Source of the DNA: Streptomyces marianii
GTDB lineage: Bacteria; Actinomycetota; Actinomycetes; Streptomycetales; Streptomycetaceae
Assembly (NCBI RefSeq): GCF_005795905.1
Contig: NZ_VAWE01000001.1
Location: 1,054,001 to 1,118,000 of the forward strand
DNA length: 64,000 bases
Reading direction: 5' to 3'
The notes under the pieces: model-generated
Database searches by the model: none
The model's input: the letters and a program-made list of their open reading frames with translations, nothing else
What the model was told of the DNA's origin: nothing
Shown here: in pieces, positions 35,642-44,596 of the stretch
Numbering within the stretch: position 1 is the first letter of the stretch
Layout of the letters: each line of letters begins with the position of its first letter
Made by a program: the position numbers and the translations under genes

Positions 35642-36829
35642 GTGTCCGACTCCAGCCCGCTTGTCTCGCTCACCTGGACCGACCACGTCACCGGGCGGCG
35701 GGGGTACCTCGTGATCGACCGGCTCGTGCGCGGGGTGTGCAGTGGCGGGCTGCGGATGCGCGAGGGCTGCACCCTGGACGAGGTCGCGGGGCTGGCTCGG
35801 GGCATGACCATGAAGGAGGCCCTCCACTACGACCCGGAGGGCAGGTACCTCCCGCTCGGCGGCGCGAAGGGCGGGATCGACTGCGACCCGACGTCCCCGG
35901 AGGCGTACGGCGTGCTGGTCCGCTACCTACGGGCGATGCGGCCGTACATCGAGCACATGTGGACCACCGGCGAGGACCTCGGGCTCACCCAGGACCTCGT
36001 CGACGAGGCCGCCGCCGAGGCCGGGCTGGTCTCGACTGTGCAGGCCGTGTATCCGCTGCTCGACGACGAGACTGCGGCGCGCCGGCGGCTGGCCGAGGCG
36101 TTCGCCCTCGATGTCGACGGAATCGGGCTCGACGAACTGGTCGGGGGCTGCGGGGTCGCCGAGTCCGTGCTCACGGCCCTGGGACGCGCGGGCGTACCCC
36201 ACGAGGGGGCCCGGGTCTCGGTGCAGGGCTTCGGCACGATGGGCGGGGCAACGGCGCGCTTCCTCTCCCGCGCCGGTCTGCGGGTCGTGGCCGTGGCCGA
36301 CGTCAAGGGGACGATCGCCCACCCGGGCGGCCTCGACGTGGAAGCGCTGCTCACCGCGCGGGACTCCTTCGGAACGGTGGACCGTGCGGCGCTGCGCCCC
36401 GGCGACCTCGAACTGCCCGGTGACGCCTGGCTCTCGGCGGACGCGGAGGTCCTGGTGCCCGCGGCGGTCTCCTACGCCGTCGACTCGGCCAACCAGTCCG
36501 TGATCCGGGCGCGTTGGATCGCGGAGGCGGCCAACATGCCGGTCCTCCCCGAGGCGGAGGAACTGCTGCGGGCACGGGGCGTCACCGTGCTCCCGGACGT
36601 CGTCGTGAATTCGGGGACGAACGCCTGGTGGTGGTGGACCCTCTTCGGTGACATCGGCGCTGACGCGGACGAGGCGTTCGACCGCACACGACGGTCGATG
36701 TGCGCCCTGGTCGACCGGATGCTCGCACGCGCGGAAGCGGACGGCACGACCCCGCGCGCAGCGGCCCACGCGATCGTGGCCGACCGACTCCCGCGGATCG
36801 CGGAACGCTTCGGCCCGTACCTCCGGTAG
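35642..36829 (+). CDS. Glu/Leu/Phe/Val dehydrogenase family protein, 395 aa
   Basis: I set the start at GTG 35642, preceded by GGAGG with 5-nt spacing; a longer frame begins at 35573 but its first 23 residues are unlike the family. The substrate-binding segment includes YLPLGGAKGGIDCDP with the catalytic Lys, then THE NAD domain with VQGFGTMGGATARFL (G-x-G-x-x-G) and VLPDVVVNSGTNAWWWWTLF near the end. It oxidatively deaminates an amino acid to a 2-oxo acid (or the reverse). The amino acid specificity cannot be told. The gap after the upstream gene is 65 bp. Confidence 0.88.
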   Translation: MSDSSPLVSLTWTDHVTGRRGYLVIDRLVRGVCSGGLRMREGCTLDEVAGLARGMTMKEALHYDPEGRYLPLGGAKGGIDCDPTSPEAYGVLVRYLRAMRPYIEHMWTTGEDLGLTQDLVDEAAAEAGLVSTVQAVYPLLDDETAARRRLAEAFALDVDGIGLDELVGGCGVAESVLTALGRAGVPHEGARVSVQGFGTMGGATARFLSRAGLRVVAVADVKGTIAHPGGLDVEALLTARDSFGTVDRAALRPGDLELPGDAWLSADAEVLVPAAVSYAVDSANQSVIRARWIAEAANMPVLPEAEELLRARGVTVLPDVVVNSGTNAWWWWTLFGDIGADADEAFDRTRRSMCALVDRMLARAEADGTTPRAAAHAIVADRLPRIAERFGPYLR

Positions 36830-37013
36830 AAGGGCTGCCGAGCCATGGCCACTTGCCCGGCAATCGTGCCGTGCGACGAGGCTCGTCTCCCCGGTCCGAG
36901 GCCGCCAGCCGTGGGGCGCCGCTCCTTCCGGGAGCTCCAGCCTCGTCACGGGCCCCGGTTGTGCCCGGGAATCCGCCTCCTTCGACCCTGCCCGCAGCGA
37001 CTAGGGTGACCGG

Positions 37014-37634
37014 GTGGCGAGAGTGCGGTTGAGCGTGGCGGAGCGGCGAGAGGAACTGCTGCGTGCCGCCGTGGAGCAGATCGAGGCACGTGGGGTGGCC
37101 GCCGTCCGGATCGCCGACGTCGCATCCGCACTCGGTGTGAGCAACGCCCTGGTGCTGTACCACTTCTCGTCGAAGGAGAGACTTGTCGCCGCCGCCTTCG
37201 CCTACGCGGCGGAGAGCGATCTGGCGCATCTGCGCAAGATCCTCGGCCGCCGGACCTCGGCGGTGCGGCGGCTGCGCACCGCCGTCCGCTGGTACGCCCC
37301 GACCGGTCAGGCCAAGGGGTGGCGGCTGTGGATCGAGGGCTGGGCGGCGGCGCTGCGGGAGCCCGCCCTGCGCGATGTGGCGCGCGATCTCGACCGCCAG
37401 TGGAAGACCGAGCTCACGGCGGTCATCGCGGAGGGCGCGGCGGCCGGCGAGTTCCACTGCGCGGATCCGTCGTCGGCGGCCTGGCGACTGACGGCACTGC
37501 TCGACGGCCTCGCCGTGCAGACGACGTCGTACGCGGGCTCGTTCAGCCGGACGGCCATGCTCGAGTGGGTCGAGGAGGCACTCGCACGGGAACTGGGGCT
37601 CGACCGCGAGGCGTTGACCCGGCAGAGTGCTTAG
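37014..37634 (+). CDS. TetR/AcrR-family transcriptional regulator, 206 aa
   Basis: GTG 37014 starts VARVRLSVAERREELLRAAV. The helix-turn-helix is VAAVRIADVASALGVSNALV followed by LYHFSSKERLVAAAF, the standard TetR recognition helix pattern. The C-terminal ligand domain (WRLWIEGWAAALREPALRDV, AWRLTALLDGLAVQTTSYAG) resembles BetI/BdcR-like regulators that respond to small metabolites. It is 30 bp upstream of the PfkB kinase gene and likely in the same transcript, so it may control the kinase and itself. Confidence 0.9.
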   Translation: MARVRLSVAERREELLRAAVEQIEARGVAAVRIADVASALGVSNALVLYHFSSKERLVAAAFAYAAESDLAHLRKILGRRTSAVRRLRTAVRWYAPTGQAKGWRLWIEGWAAALREPALRDVARDLDRQWKTELTAVIAEGAAAGEFHCADPSSAAWRLTALLDGLAVQTTSYAGSFSRTAMLEWVEEALARELGLDREALTRQSA

Positions 37635-37664
37635 CGCACGGGCAGGTGCACGGAGAGGAATACG

Positions 37665-38582
37665 GTGTCGGCGCAGAGCACGGAACAGTCCGCCCTCGAC
37701 GTACTCGTGGTCGGTGGCAGCGGGGTCGACACGGTCGTGCGGGTCGGGTCGCTTCCGGTACCCAGGGCCGACTCCGTCGGGGTGCCGCCGATCCGGGAGT
37801 GGGCTGGCCACACCGGCGGCAACGTCGCCCTCGGCTGCCGGGCGCTCGGACTCGGCGTGACCTTCCTGGACTTCATCGGCGACGACCTGCCGGGCGGACA
37901 GGTGCGGAAGCGGCTGGCCGACGGCGGTGTGGACTTCGAGTATCTGGTCTCCGCCACCGGAACCCGGCGTGCGGTGAACCTGGTCGACGACACGGGCCGC
38001 AGGATGTCGTTCTACGACACCCGCGACCCGGGTGGGCTGCGGATGCCACGGGATTTCTACCTCCCGCATCTGCGGCGGGCCCGCCACGTCCATCTGTCGA
38101 TCATGAACTTCGCCCGGTTCCTGTACGACGACGTCTCGGAGCTCGGGGTGCCCGTGTCGACCGACCTCCACGACTGGGACGGAGTGGACGACTACCACCG
38201 GGAGTTCGCACTGCGCTCCGACGTGGTGTTCCTGAGCGCTGCCGGCGCCGGCGAGCGGATCGCCTCGGTGATGCGGGAGATCCTGCGCGAGGGCCGTGCG
38301 GAGGCGGTCGTGGCCACGGCCGGGGCCGGAGGCTCGTACCTGATGACCCGCGACGGCGGTCGTACGCCCCGCCCCATACCGGCGACGGTGCCGCCCGCAC
38401 CGGTGGTGGACTCCAACGGCGCGGGCGACGCGTACGTCTCCGGCTTCCTCTACGGTCGGCTGGCGGGCCGCGGGGTGGAGGACTGCGCACGGCTGGGCGC
38501 GGTCGCCGGAGCATACGCCTGTACGGGGCACGGCAGTTCGGCGCTGATCGGTCGCGAGGGTCTGGTGTCCGCTCAGGTCTGA
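37665..38582 (+). CDS. PfkB-family carbohydrate kinase, 305 aa
   Basis: This ribokinase-like enzyme phosphorylates a sugar or nucleoside. GTG 37665 starts VSAQSTEQSALDVLVVGGSG. The first PfkB signature is HTGGNVALGCRALGLGVTF and the second is VVDSNGAGDAYVSGFLYGRL with the catalytic Asp and anion-hole GAGD. Length fits. The substrate is open. Its 3' end overlaps that of the convergent gene at 38573 by 10 bp. Confidence 0.9.
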   Translation: MSAQSTEQSALDVLVVGGSGVDTVVRVGSLPVPRADSVGVPPIREWAGHTGGNVALGCRALGLGVTFLDFIGDDLPGGQVRKRLADGGVDFEYLVSATGTRRAVNLVDDTGRRMSFYDTRDPGGLRMPRDFYLPHLRRARHVHLSIMNFARFLYDDVSELGVPVSTDLHDWDGVDDYHREFALRSDVVFLSAAGAGERIASVMREILREGRAEAVVATAGAGGSYLMTRDGGRTPRPIPATVPPAPVVDSNGAGDAYVSGFLYGRLAGRGVEDCARLGAVAGAYACTGHGSSALIGREGLVSAQV

Positions 38583-39091
38583 CGCACCGGAGCGTACGTC
38601 TCTGCGTCCAGCCCGAAGGTCCAGGCGACTCCCTCCTTGGCGGTCCGGACCGTGGGCGGCACCCGCAGCCAGTACGTCTTGTGCGTACCGTCCGGCTCGG
38701 GCGTGGAGTTGACCACTTCCACCATCGTGACGTCCTCGTCGTCGGCGAGCGCGATCCGCCACAGACACCCGGTCTCGTCACGGCGCACCGGCCGGGCGCC
38801 CGACTCGGTCAGATAGCGTTCGAAGCCGTAGAACTCCAGCAGCACTCGGCGTAGCTCGGCGTTCTCCTCGGTGCGTATGCGCTCCGGCGTGAGTGAGGCC
38901 GGTCCGGCCAGGAACTCGGCAGGGACGGGCATGCCGCGCCAGGCGTGGAGTGCGAAGCCGTCCCGGAACGCGAGCGCCGGACCATCGCCCCGGTCGAGCC
39001 GGCCGGCCTCGTCACGGTGCAGTTCCACGGGGCGCTCGCAGATCACCACCGCCTGCTCGAACGGCCACCACCGGCCCGCGTGCTCCGCCAC
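38573..39091 (-). CDS. DUF6745-like protein, possibly N-terminally shortened, 172 aa
   Basis: GTG 39091 starts VAEHAGRWWPFEQAVVICER, then GRLDRGDGPALAFRDGFALH (a leucine-rich-like 'DGPAL' motif) and ELRRVLLEFYGFERYLTESG. These fit the C-terminal half of DUF6745 proteins, which are often about 350-400 aa. The frame upstream stays open for about 30 codons with plausible residues (RSDRLAGLA) but has no start and then a stop at about 39185, so the gene may be a truncated relic. Function is unknown. Confidence 0.5.
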   Translation of the reverse strand: MAEHAGRWWPFEQAVVICERPVELHRDEAGRLDRGDGPALAFRDGFALHAWRGMPVPAEFLAGPASLTPERIRTEENAELRRVLLEFYGFERYLTESGARPVRRDETGCLWRIALADDEDVTMVEVVNSTPEPDGTHKTYWLRVPPTVRTAKEGVAWTFGLDAETYAPVRQT

Positions 39092-39242
39092 CCGGGCCAG
39101 GCCGGCGAGCCGGTCGCTGCGGCCGTCCCCGGCTTCGGGAGCGCCCGGAGCCGGGCACCGCGCGGCGCGGTCCCGGTCCCGGGCTCACTCCGGGTCCCGG
39201 ACGCGGGTCCCTGAGCCGCCCCTTCCCGCAACGTCTCGGGCA

Positions 39243-40034
39243 TCAGAGCGGCAGAAGGTCCGGGCGCTTCGGCTCCACGTGATCACCGGACGACTCGCCC
39301 CGGAGGCGCCGTCCGATCCAGGGCACGAGGTGCTCCCGGGCCCATTGGATGTTGTCGCGGCGGACCTCGTAGCCGCCGCGCGGCGGCAGCGGCGGCCACG
39401 GCTGGTCCGGGTCGGCGGGCACGTCCAGACCGAGCACCTGCGCCGCGCGCAGTGCCACGCGTGTGTGCCCCTCGGGCGAGAGGTGCAGCCGGTCGGTGTC
39501 CCAGGCCCGCCTGTCCTGCACGGACTTGAGCGACCAGAGGTCGAGGACGGGGCAGTCGTAGCGGTCGGCGATGGCACGGACGTGTGCCGTGTACGTGGCG
39601 ATCTTGCCCCGGAGGTGGCGGAGCACGGGCACCCCGCGGGTGTCGAAGCCGGTCGTCACCATCACCGTGCCCACGGAGGCGGCGAGGTCGGCGACGGCCC
39701 GCTCGAAGCGTTCGGCGACGTCGTCGGGGTCGCTGCCGGGCCGGATGATGTCGTTCCCTCCGGCGCAGAACGTCACCAGGTCGGGGGCGAGTTCCCTGGC
39801 GCGCGGGACCTGCTCCTCGACGATCTGGTCCAGGAGCCTGCCGCGTACGGCGAGATTGGCGTAGCGGAAGGTGTGTTCGGGTAGGCGGTCGTCCAGTAGG
39901 ACCGCGAGACGGTCCGCCCAGCCGACGAACCGGCTGTCGGGTCCGGGGTCTCCGACGCCCTCGGTGAAGCTGTCACCGATCGCCGCGTACGACCCGAAGG
40001 AGTCCTTTGCTCTTGATCGCGAATCATCTGCCAC
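39243..40034 (-). CDS. SGNH/GDSL hydrolase, 263 aa
   Basis: Block I is YAAIGDSFTEGVGDPGPDSR (nucleophilic Ser), block II Gly lies in NLAVRGRLLDQIV, block III is TFCAGGNDIIRPG (Asn) and block V is DTDRLHLSPEGHTRVA (Asp and His). This places it with cytoplasmic SGNH esterases of actinobacteria; there is no signal peptide. The substrate may be an acyl or acetyl ester. The start ATG 40034 is the first in a protein-like frame. It is transcribed in the same direction as the M23 gene but a strong hairpin lies between them. Confidence 0.9.
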   Translation of the reverse strand: MADDSRSRAKDSFGSYAAIGDSFTEGVGDPGPDSRFVGWADRLAVLLDDRLPEHTFRYANLAVRGRLLDQIVEEQVPRARELAPDLVTFCAGGNDIIRPGSDPDDVAERFERAVADLAASVGTVMVTTGFDTRGVPVLRHLRGKIATYTAHVRAIADRYDCPVLDLWSLKSVQDRRAWDTDRLHLSPEGHTRVALRAAQVLGLDVPADPDQPWPPLPPRGGYEVRRDNIQWAREHLVPWIGRRLRGESSGDHVEPKRPDLLPL

Positions 40035-40194
40035 GTCGAGCCATCATTCACCTCTCGAAGTGGCCTACGCCACCGTAGGGAGGGGTTGACGACGCGTGAC
40101 ATAGACCACCAGGTCAGTTTTCGGCAAAGCGGGAACAGCCGTCGGACCCACCCCGCCGCCTTTCACCGACACCGGCCGGGGCCAGGAACGAAGC

Positions 40195-40228
40195 CGTCCG
40201 CCGGCCCCCTGCGCGGGGCCGGCGGACG
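40195..40228 (-). terminator. Strong hairpin after the LysM/M23 gene
   Basis: A perfect 14-bp stem (40195-40208 with 40215-40228) around a 6-nt loop, GC-rich and without a long U tract, 30 bp beyond the stop of the peptidase gene. This is the usual form of Streptomyces terminators. Confidence 0.8.
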
Positions 40229-40257
40229 AGGACGCCTCGCGAGGTACCGACGCGACG

Positions 40258-41250
40258 TCAGATCGTGACCCCGTGCTCGCGCAGGTAGGCCAGCGGGTCG
40301 ATGTCCGACCCGTAACCGGGGCTGGTGCGGATCTCGAAGTGCAGGTGCGGGCCCGTGGAGTTGCCGGTCGAGCCGGACAGGCCGATCTGCTGGCCGCCCG
40401 TGACGCTCTCGCCGGAGGAGATGGAGAGCCGGGAGAGGTGGGCGTACTGCGAGTAGGTGCCGTCGTGGTGCTTGATGACGACCTCGTTGCCGTACGCACC
40501 GCTCCAGCCCGCCGAGACGACGGTACCGGGGCCGACGGCCTTCACGGACGTGCCGGTGGGAGCGATGAAGTCCACACCGGTGTGGTAGCCACTGGACCAC
40601 AAGGCACCGGCGGTCTTGTAGGCGGTGCTGACGCCGCCGACCACCGGGGCGAAGTAGCCCGAGGGGATGTTCGCGACGGCGGCACCGGCGGCAGGAGCCT
40701 GGACGGGAGCGGCCGCGGGAGCCGAGGCGCCGCGCTCGGCGGTGCGGGAGGCGCGCTCGGCGGAGGCGACCGGCTTCTCGGCTTCGACCTTGGCCTTCGC
40801 CGGGGACTTCGCCTTCGCCTTGGCCTCGGCCTTCGACTGGGTCTTCGCCTGCGGCTTCGCGTCGGCAGCGGCCTTCGGCCCGGCGTGGAGGCTGAGCTTC
40901 AGACCCGGGTGGATCAGCGAGGGGTTCTCACCGACGGCAGCACGGTTGTCGGCGTAGAGCTTCTTCCAGCCGCCCGCGACGTCCTGCTCGGCGGCGATCT
41001 TCGACAGGTGGTCACCCGCCACGACGGTGTAGGCCTTGGCCGCCTTGCCGGCCTGCGGCGCCTGGGGGACGACGGTCTTGTGCACGGTCGGGGCGGCATG
41101 CCCGGCGGCGGGCGCGGACTGCCCGGCGGCGTTCGCGCCGGCGGCACCGATGAACGGGATGGCGATGGCGGCTCCGCCCGTGCCGGCGGCGACGAATCCG
41201 CGCCTGAACGGGCTGGTCCTCGGACGGCGGTGCTTCCCCTTACCGGGCAT
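40258..41250 (-). CDS. Secreted LysM and M23 peptidase, 330 aa, under c-di-AMP riboswitch
   Basis: After a twin-arginine-like, positively charged start (KHRRPRTSPFRRGFVAAGTG) and a hydrophobic stretch ending AGANAAG, the mature protein has one LysM domain (AYTVVAGDHLSKIAAEQDVA to LIHPGLKLSL), an Ala/Lys-rich linker of about 60 residues and a C-terminal M23 lysostaphin-type endopeptidase: GYHTGVDFIAPTGT (His and Asp zinc ligands) and TGPHLHFEIRTSP (HxH). It cuts peptide bridges in peptidoglycan, and LysM anchors it to the wall. ATG 41250 has AGAGG just upstream. The leader carries a ydaO-type riboswitch, so its level should fall or rise with c-di-AMP as for other wall-remodelling genes of the genus. 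Confidence 0.93.
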   Translation of the reverse strand: MPGKGKHRRPRTSPFRRGFVAAGTGGAAIAIPFIGAAGANAAGQSAPAAGHAAPTVHKTVVPQAPQAGKAAKAYTVVAGDHLSKIAAEQDVAGGWKKLYADNRAAVGENPSLIHPGLKLSLHAGPKAAADAKPQAKTQSKAEAKAKAKSPAKAKVEAEKPVASAERASRTAERGASAPAAAPVQAPAAGAAVANIPSGYFAPVVGGVSTAYKTAGALWSSGYHTGVDFIAPTGTSVKAVGPGTVVSAGWSGAYGNEVVIKHHDGTYSQYAHLSRLSISSGESVTGGQQIGLSGSTGNSTGPHLHFEIRTSPGYGSDIDPLAYLREHGVTI

Positions 41251-41257
41251 GGCGCAT

Positions 41258-41440
41258 TCCTCTCCGCCGCCTGCGAGGTGAGCTGTCGGGTTCGGGCTGG
41301 AGCTGCCCGGCCGCGCCGTGGGCGCGGCTTCACCCCGAGCCGTCCGGGGTCATGGAACGGCGCAGTACCTGGGTCCCCCGCTCCTGCCACATGTGGGTGG
41401 GTGCGATATTCCGGACGGCGGCAGGATTAGGCGTTCCGAC
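41258..41440 (-). ncRNA. ydaO/yuaA c-di-AMP riboswitch
   Basis: Read on the minus strand, the leader contains the conserved blocks of this class in order: GGAACGCCTAATCCTGCCGC near 41436, AGCGGGGGACCCAGG near 41360-41375, CTCGGGGTGAAGCCGCG near 41325-41342, and the closing half GAACCCGACAGCTCACCTCG followed by CAGGCGG at 41265-41292. The tail leads directly into the ribosome-binding site (AGAGG) of the LysM/M23 peptidase. Placement before wall-hydrolase genes is typical of actinobacteria. Confidence 0.88.
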
Positions 41441-41452
41441 CGGATTGCGGTG

Positions 41453-41482
41453 ACCGTAAGGGAGTCGGGTCAGCGCGAACAA
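41453..41482 (-). promoter_or_regulatory. Likely housekeeping promoter of the riboswitch transcript
   Basis: On the minus strand TTGTTC (41477-41482) and TACGGT (41453-41458) are 18 nt apart, a good match to the main sigma factor consensus. Transcription would start close to 41445, just before the first conserved riboswitch block. Confidence 0.55.
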
Positions 41483-42278
41483 GCCGTCATTTCGCCCGGG
41501 AATCGATCTGCCGGATATCAGCCCACATTTCCCGGTCACGCTCCGTGGATTACGGATCTTCGATTTCCGCACGGACAAGGGAGTTGGGCCGTCGCACACC
41601 CCACGGAACGTCACGGATATGATTCAGCTCACGGGTGGCCACCACCCCCTTTCCCAATCAGGACGCGACGCCCCAAAATAGTCAATTCGGACACATCGCT
41701 CATTGCGGACGCAATATATTCAAGTGTGCGAGTGACACAGAAAGCGGCTTTCACTCGTCTGGGCGGAATTCCATTCCCGCAACCACTGAATTGCCGAGGT
41801 TGACCCCACTCGGCGAGCGGCCTCGGCCCCGCGGGGAACAGACCGGGTTCGGGTCCAGCCCCCGCTCCGGCCCGGTCGCCCGTCCGCCGCCCGAGCCGGG
41901 CGTCGTCGACCACGAAGAGCTCCACGCCCATCGCCTCCGCCCGCACCGACGCGCCCGCCGCCGGGTCCTCCGCGGCCGCGTCGGCCCACTCGGTGGGCGG
42001 CCCGCCGGTGCGGACGGAGGAGTTCGTCCCGGTCGGTCGGGAACGGTGAGTAGCCGCTCCTCGCGCCGGGCAGGAGCCGGACCCGGCCGTCGCCGACCGC
42101 CTCGATCATCCAGACCTCTCAGACTCCGGCAACTCCGCACATCACCGAGGGGAGTTCGACGGGCGGCAACGGCCGGGCAGGCCCGGGTCGAAATAATTGC
42201 CTCAGGAACCGATGTCGTAGTGTCAGCACCGCGCCATCGTCGGCGAGCAGCGCCGACCGCAGACACGGAGGAGCCCCC
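41483..42278. other. Long intergenic stretch, no supported gene
   Basis: About 800 bp separate the riboswitch promoter from the phosphatase gene. The part to 41780 is relatively AT-rich and looks regulatory. Between 41790 and 42110 the minus strand has protein-like pieces in two frames (MIEAVGDGRVRLLPGARSG, then AEAMGVELFVVDDA) that could be a degraded or frameshifted small gene; I do not recognise it. GGAGG at 42267-42271 is the ribosome site of the next gene. Confidence 0.4.
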
Positions 42279-43094
42279 GTGACGCAGCAGCTGCCCCAGA
42301 CCCCGTCGACCGAGCCCGAACTGTCCGGTGTGCGCAACTTCCGGGACGTGGGCGGACTGCCGACCGTGGACGGACGGCGCGTTCGGTACGGACGGCTGTT
42401 CCGCAGCGGCCATCTCGCGCACGCTACGGACACCGACGCGGCCTTCCTCTCCTCGCTCGGGCTCCACACGATCTTCGACTTCCGCAATTCCGCGGACCAG
42501 CGGCTGGAGGGCCCGGACGTCGAACTCGCCGGGGTGCGCAACGTCAACATCCCGCTGTCCGACCCGGCCGACGGGGCCGAGTTCTGGCGGATGGTCCGGG
42601 ACGGCGACCTCGACCAGCTGAAGTCGATCCTCGCCGACGGCCAGGCGGCCGGGCGGATGATCGCCTCGTACCGCCTGATCATCAAGGAGCGCACCGCCGA
42701 GCACAGCCGCGTCCTGCACGCGCTGGCCGAGGACAGCACGCCGGCGCTGATGCACTGCGCCGCGGGCAAGGACCGGGCGGGCCTGTCCATCGCCGTCTCG
42801 TTGCTGGCCGTGGGGGTCGAGCGGGACGCCATCGAGGCGGACTACCTCAAGTCGAACGACCCGCACCGGCGCTACAAGGTGCGTCGCAGCGAAAACTCCC
42901 CGGCCGGGATGTCACCCGAGGTGATGGAGTTGCTGAGCCCGCTGTTCGACGCCCGCGCCGAGTACCTGGCAGCGGCGTTCGAGACCATCGAGGAGGTCTG
43001 GGGCAGCACCGAGCGCTATCTCTCGGACGGCCTCGGCCTCACGAGCGCAACGCGGGAACGCCTCCGTGAGCGGCTGGTCGACGGGGCGGTCTGA
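42279..43094 (+). CDS. IphP-type tyrosine/dual-specificity phosphatase, 271 aa
   Basis: GTG 42279 has GGAGG 7 nt upstream. The protein begins with the family-typical GVRNFRDVGGLPTVDGRRVR and YGRLFRSGHLAHA, followed by TIFDFRNSADQRLEGPDVE. The catalytic P-loop is LMHCAAGKDRAGLSIAVSLL (Cys of HCxxGKDR; the Lys-Asp pair marks the IphP/MptpB group, which can act on phosphotyrosine, phosphoserine and phosphoinositides). No signal peptide. It is monocistronic and ends at a hairpin shared with the convergent hopanoid operon. Confidence 0.92.
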   Translation: MTQQLPQTPSTEPELSGVRNFRDVGGLPTVDGRRVRYGRLFRSGHLAHATDTDAAFLSSLGLHTIFDFRNSADQRLEGPDVELAGVRNVNIPLSDPADGAEFWRMVRDGDLDQLKSILADGQAAGRMIASYRLIIKERTAEHSRVLHALAEDSTPALMHCAAGKDRAGLSIAVSLLAVGVERDAIEADYLKSNDPHRRYKVRRSENSPAGMSPEVMELLSPLFDARAEYLAAAFETIEEVWGSTERYLSDGLGLTSATRERLRERLVDGAV

Positions 43095-43153
43095 GCGGCG
43101 GCGGGCGGCCCGGTCCGCAGCCGTACCGGGGCACCGGCACGGCGCGGGAATCG

Positions 43154-43176
43154 CCGGGCGGGCACGCGCCGCCCGG
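43154..43176. terminator. Bidirectional terminator between phosphatase and hpnO
   Basis: CCGGGCGG (43154-43161), loop of 7 nt, CCGCCCGG (43169-43176): a perfect 8-bp stem in the 116-bp gap between two convergent genes. Confidence 0.65.
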
Positions 43177-43210
43177 TGACCGTGGGGGCGCCCGGGGCAG
43201 TCCGGGCCGT

Positions 43211-44596
43211 TCAGCGGCCGGCGACCGCCTGTTTCACGAGGGTCCTGCCGAAGTCCCACATCAGCCCGCTGCCGCCGTGCGCGTCGTCCATGACGGCGGT
43301 GAAGGCCTCGACGAACCGGTCGACCTCCGGTTCGCCGATGATCAGCGGCGGAATCAGCTTGATCACTTCCAGCCGGTCGCCTGAGACCTGGGTGAGGATG
43401 CGGTGCCGCTGCAGCAGGGGCACGACCACCATCTGGGCGAACAGCCCCTTGCGGGCCGCCTGCAGCATCGTCCAGCGACTGCGGAGTTTCAGCGACGACG
43501 GTCTGCCGAACTCAATCCCGATCATCAGTCCGCGCCCGCGGACCTCGTGGAGCAGTTCGTAGCGGCCGACGAGCGCGGCGAGCCGTGTCCGCAGCAGGTC
43601 CCCGGTGGCCCTGGCGTTCGCGACGACCTGCTCGTCCTCGACCACCGACAGCACGGCGAGACCGGCCGCCATGGCCTGGGCATTGGAACCGAAACTCGCC
43701 GAGTGCACCAGCACCCGGTCCATCGACGAGTAGACCTTCTTGAAGATCCAGTCCTTGCCCAGGGTCGCGCCGACCGGCACATAGCCGCCCGACAGGGCCT
43801 TGGCGACGCAGACCAGGTCCGGCTCGACGCCGTCCTCGTGCTGGTGGGCGTAGAAGTCCCCGGTCCTGCCCAGCCCGGTCTGCACCTCGTCGGCGATCAG
43901 CAGCGCCCCGTGCCGGCGCAGCAGTTCCTGCGCGGCGCTCAGGAACCCCGGCGGCGCCTCGTGCACGCCCTTGCCCTGGATCGGCTCCACGACGAACCCG
44001 GCCACGTCGCCGCGTGCCAGTTCCCGCTCCAGCGCCGCCAGGTCCCCGAGCTCCACCGCGGTGTCCGGGAGCAAGGGGGCGAAACCGTCGCGGAATCCCG
44101 CCTCACCGTTGACCGACAGCGAGCCGGCCGTCAGCCCGTGGAAGGCGTGACCGCAGTACAGGATCCGGGGTCGGCCGGTCGCGTACCGGGCGAACTTCAG
44201 GGCCGTCTCGACCGCCTCCGTACCGCTGTTGCAGAAGAAGGCGCGGTCCAGGTGGGGGCTGTGGGCCAGCAGCTTCTCGGCGAGCAGCCCGGGCAGGGGC
44301 GGACAGTCGAAGCGGGTCAGATCGGCGAGCGAGGCGTCCAGGACGTCGTGAAGCGCCTTGCGGACGACCGGGTGGTTCCGGCCGAGGCCCATGACACCGA
44401 ACCCCGAGAGCATGTCGAGGTAGTCGTTGCCCTCCTCGTCCCAGAAGTGGGCGCCCTCCCCCCGCTCGTACACCTTGTCGAAGCCGATGGTGCGGAGCAT
44501 GCGGGGCAGTTGGTGGTTGAGATAGCGGCTGTGCAGCCCGTACCGTTCGCCGCCGCGCTCCGCGAGCAGCTTCGTGAGGTCGAACTCGTTGCTCAT
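43211..44596 (-). CDS. hpnO: HpnO, PLP aminotransferase for aminobacteriohopanetriol, 461 aa
   Basis: The class III aminotransferase fold is clear: [20 protein letters not shown] (cofactor phosphate site), [35 protein letters not shown] (Asp to pyridine N) and [20 protein letters not shown] with the Schiff-base Lys. HpnO converts ribosylhopane-derived aldehyde to aminobacteriohopanetriol. It is the last gene of the operon; its ATG 44596 overlaps the dxs stop by 4 bp. The long C-terminal region [20 protein letters not shown] fits HpnO. Confidence 0.9.
   Translation of the reverse strand: MSNEFDLTKLLAERGGERYGLHSRYLNHQLPRMLRTIGFDKVYERGEGAHFWDEEGNDYLDMLSGFGVMGLGRNHPVVRKALHDVLDASLADLTRFDCPPLPGLLAEKLLAHSPHLDRAFFCNSGTEAVETALKFARYATGRPRILYCGHAFHGLTAGSLSVNGEAGFRDGFAPLLPDTAVELGDLAALERELARGDVAGFVVEPIQGKGVHEAPPGFLSAAQELLRRHGALLIADEVQTGLGRTGDFYAHQHEDGVEPDLVCVAKALSGGYVPVGATLGKDWIFKKVYSSMDRVLVHSASFGSNAQAMAAGLAVLSVVEDEQVVANARATGDLLRTRLAALVGRYELLHEVRGRGLMIGIEFGRPSSLKLRSRWTMLQAARKGLFAQMVVVPLLQRHRILTQVSGDRLEVIKLIPPLIIGEPEVDRFVEAFTAVMDDAHGGSGLMWDFGRTLVKQAVAGR

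Noticed and set aside
36582..38768. A 728-codon open frame on the minus strand
   Set aside because: It is antisense to the dehydrogenase, TetR and PfkB genes, which have clear motifs; long antisense frames are expected at this GC content.
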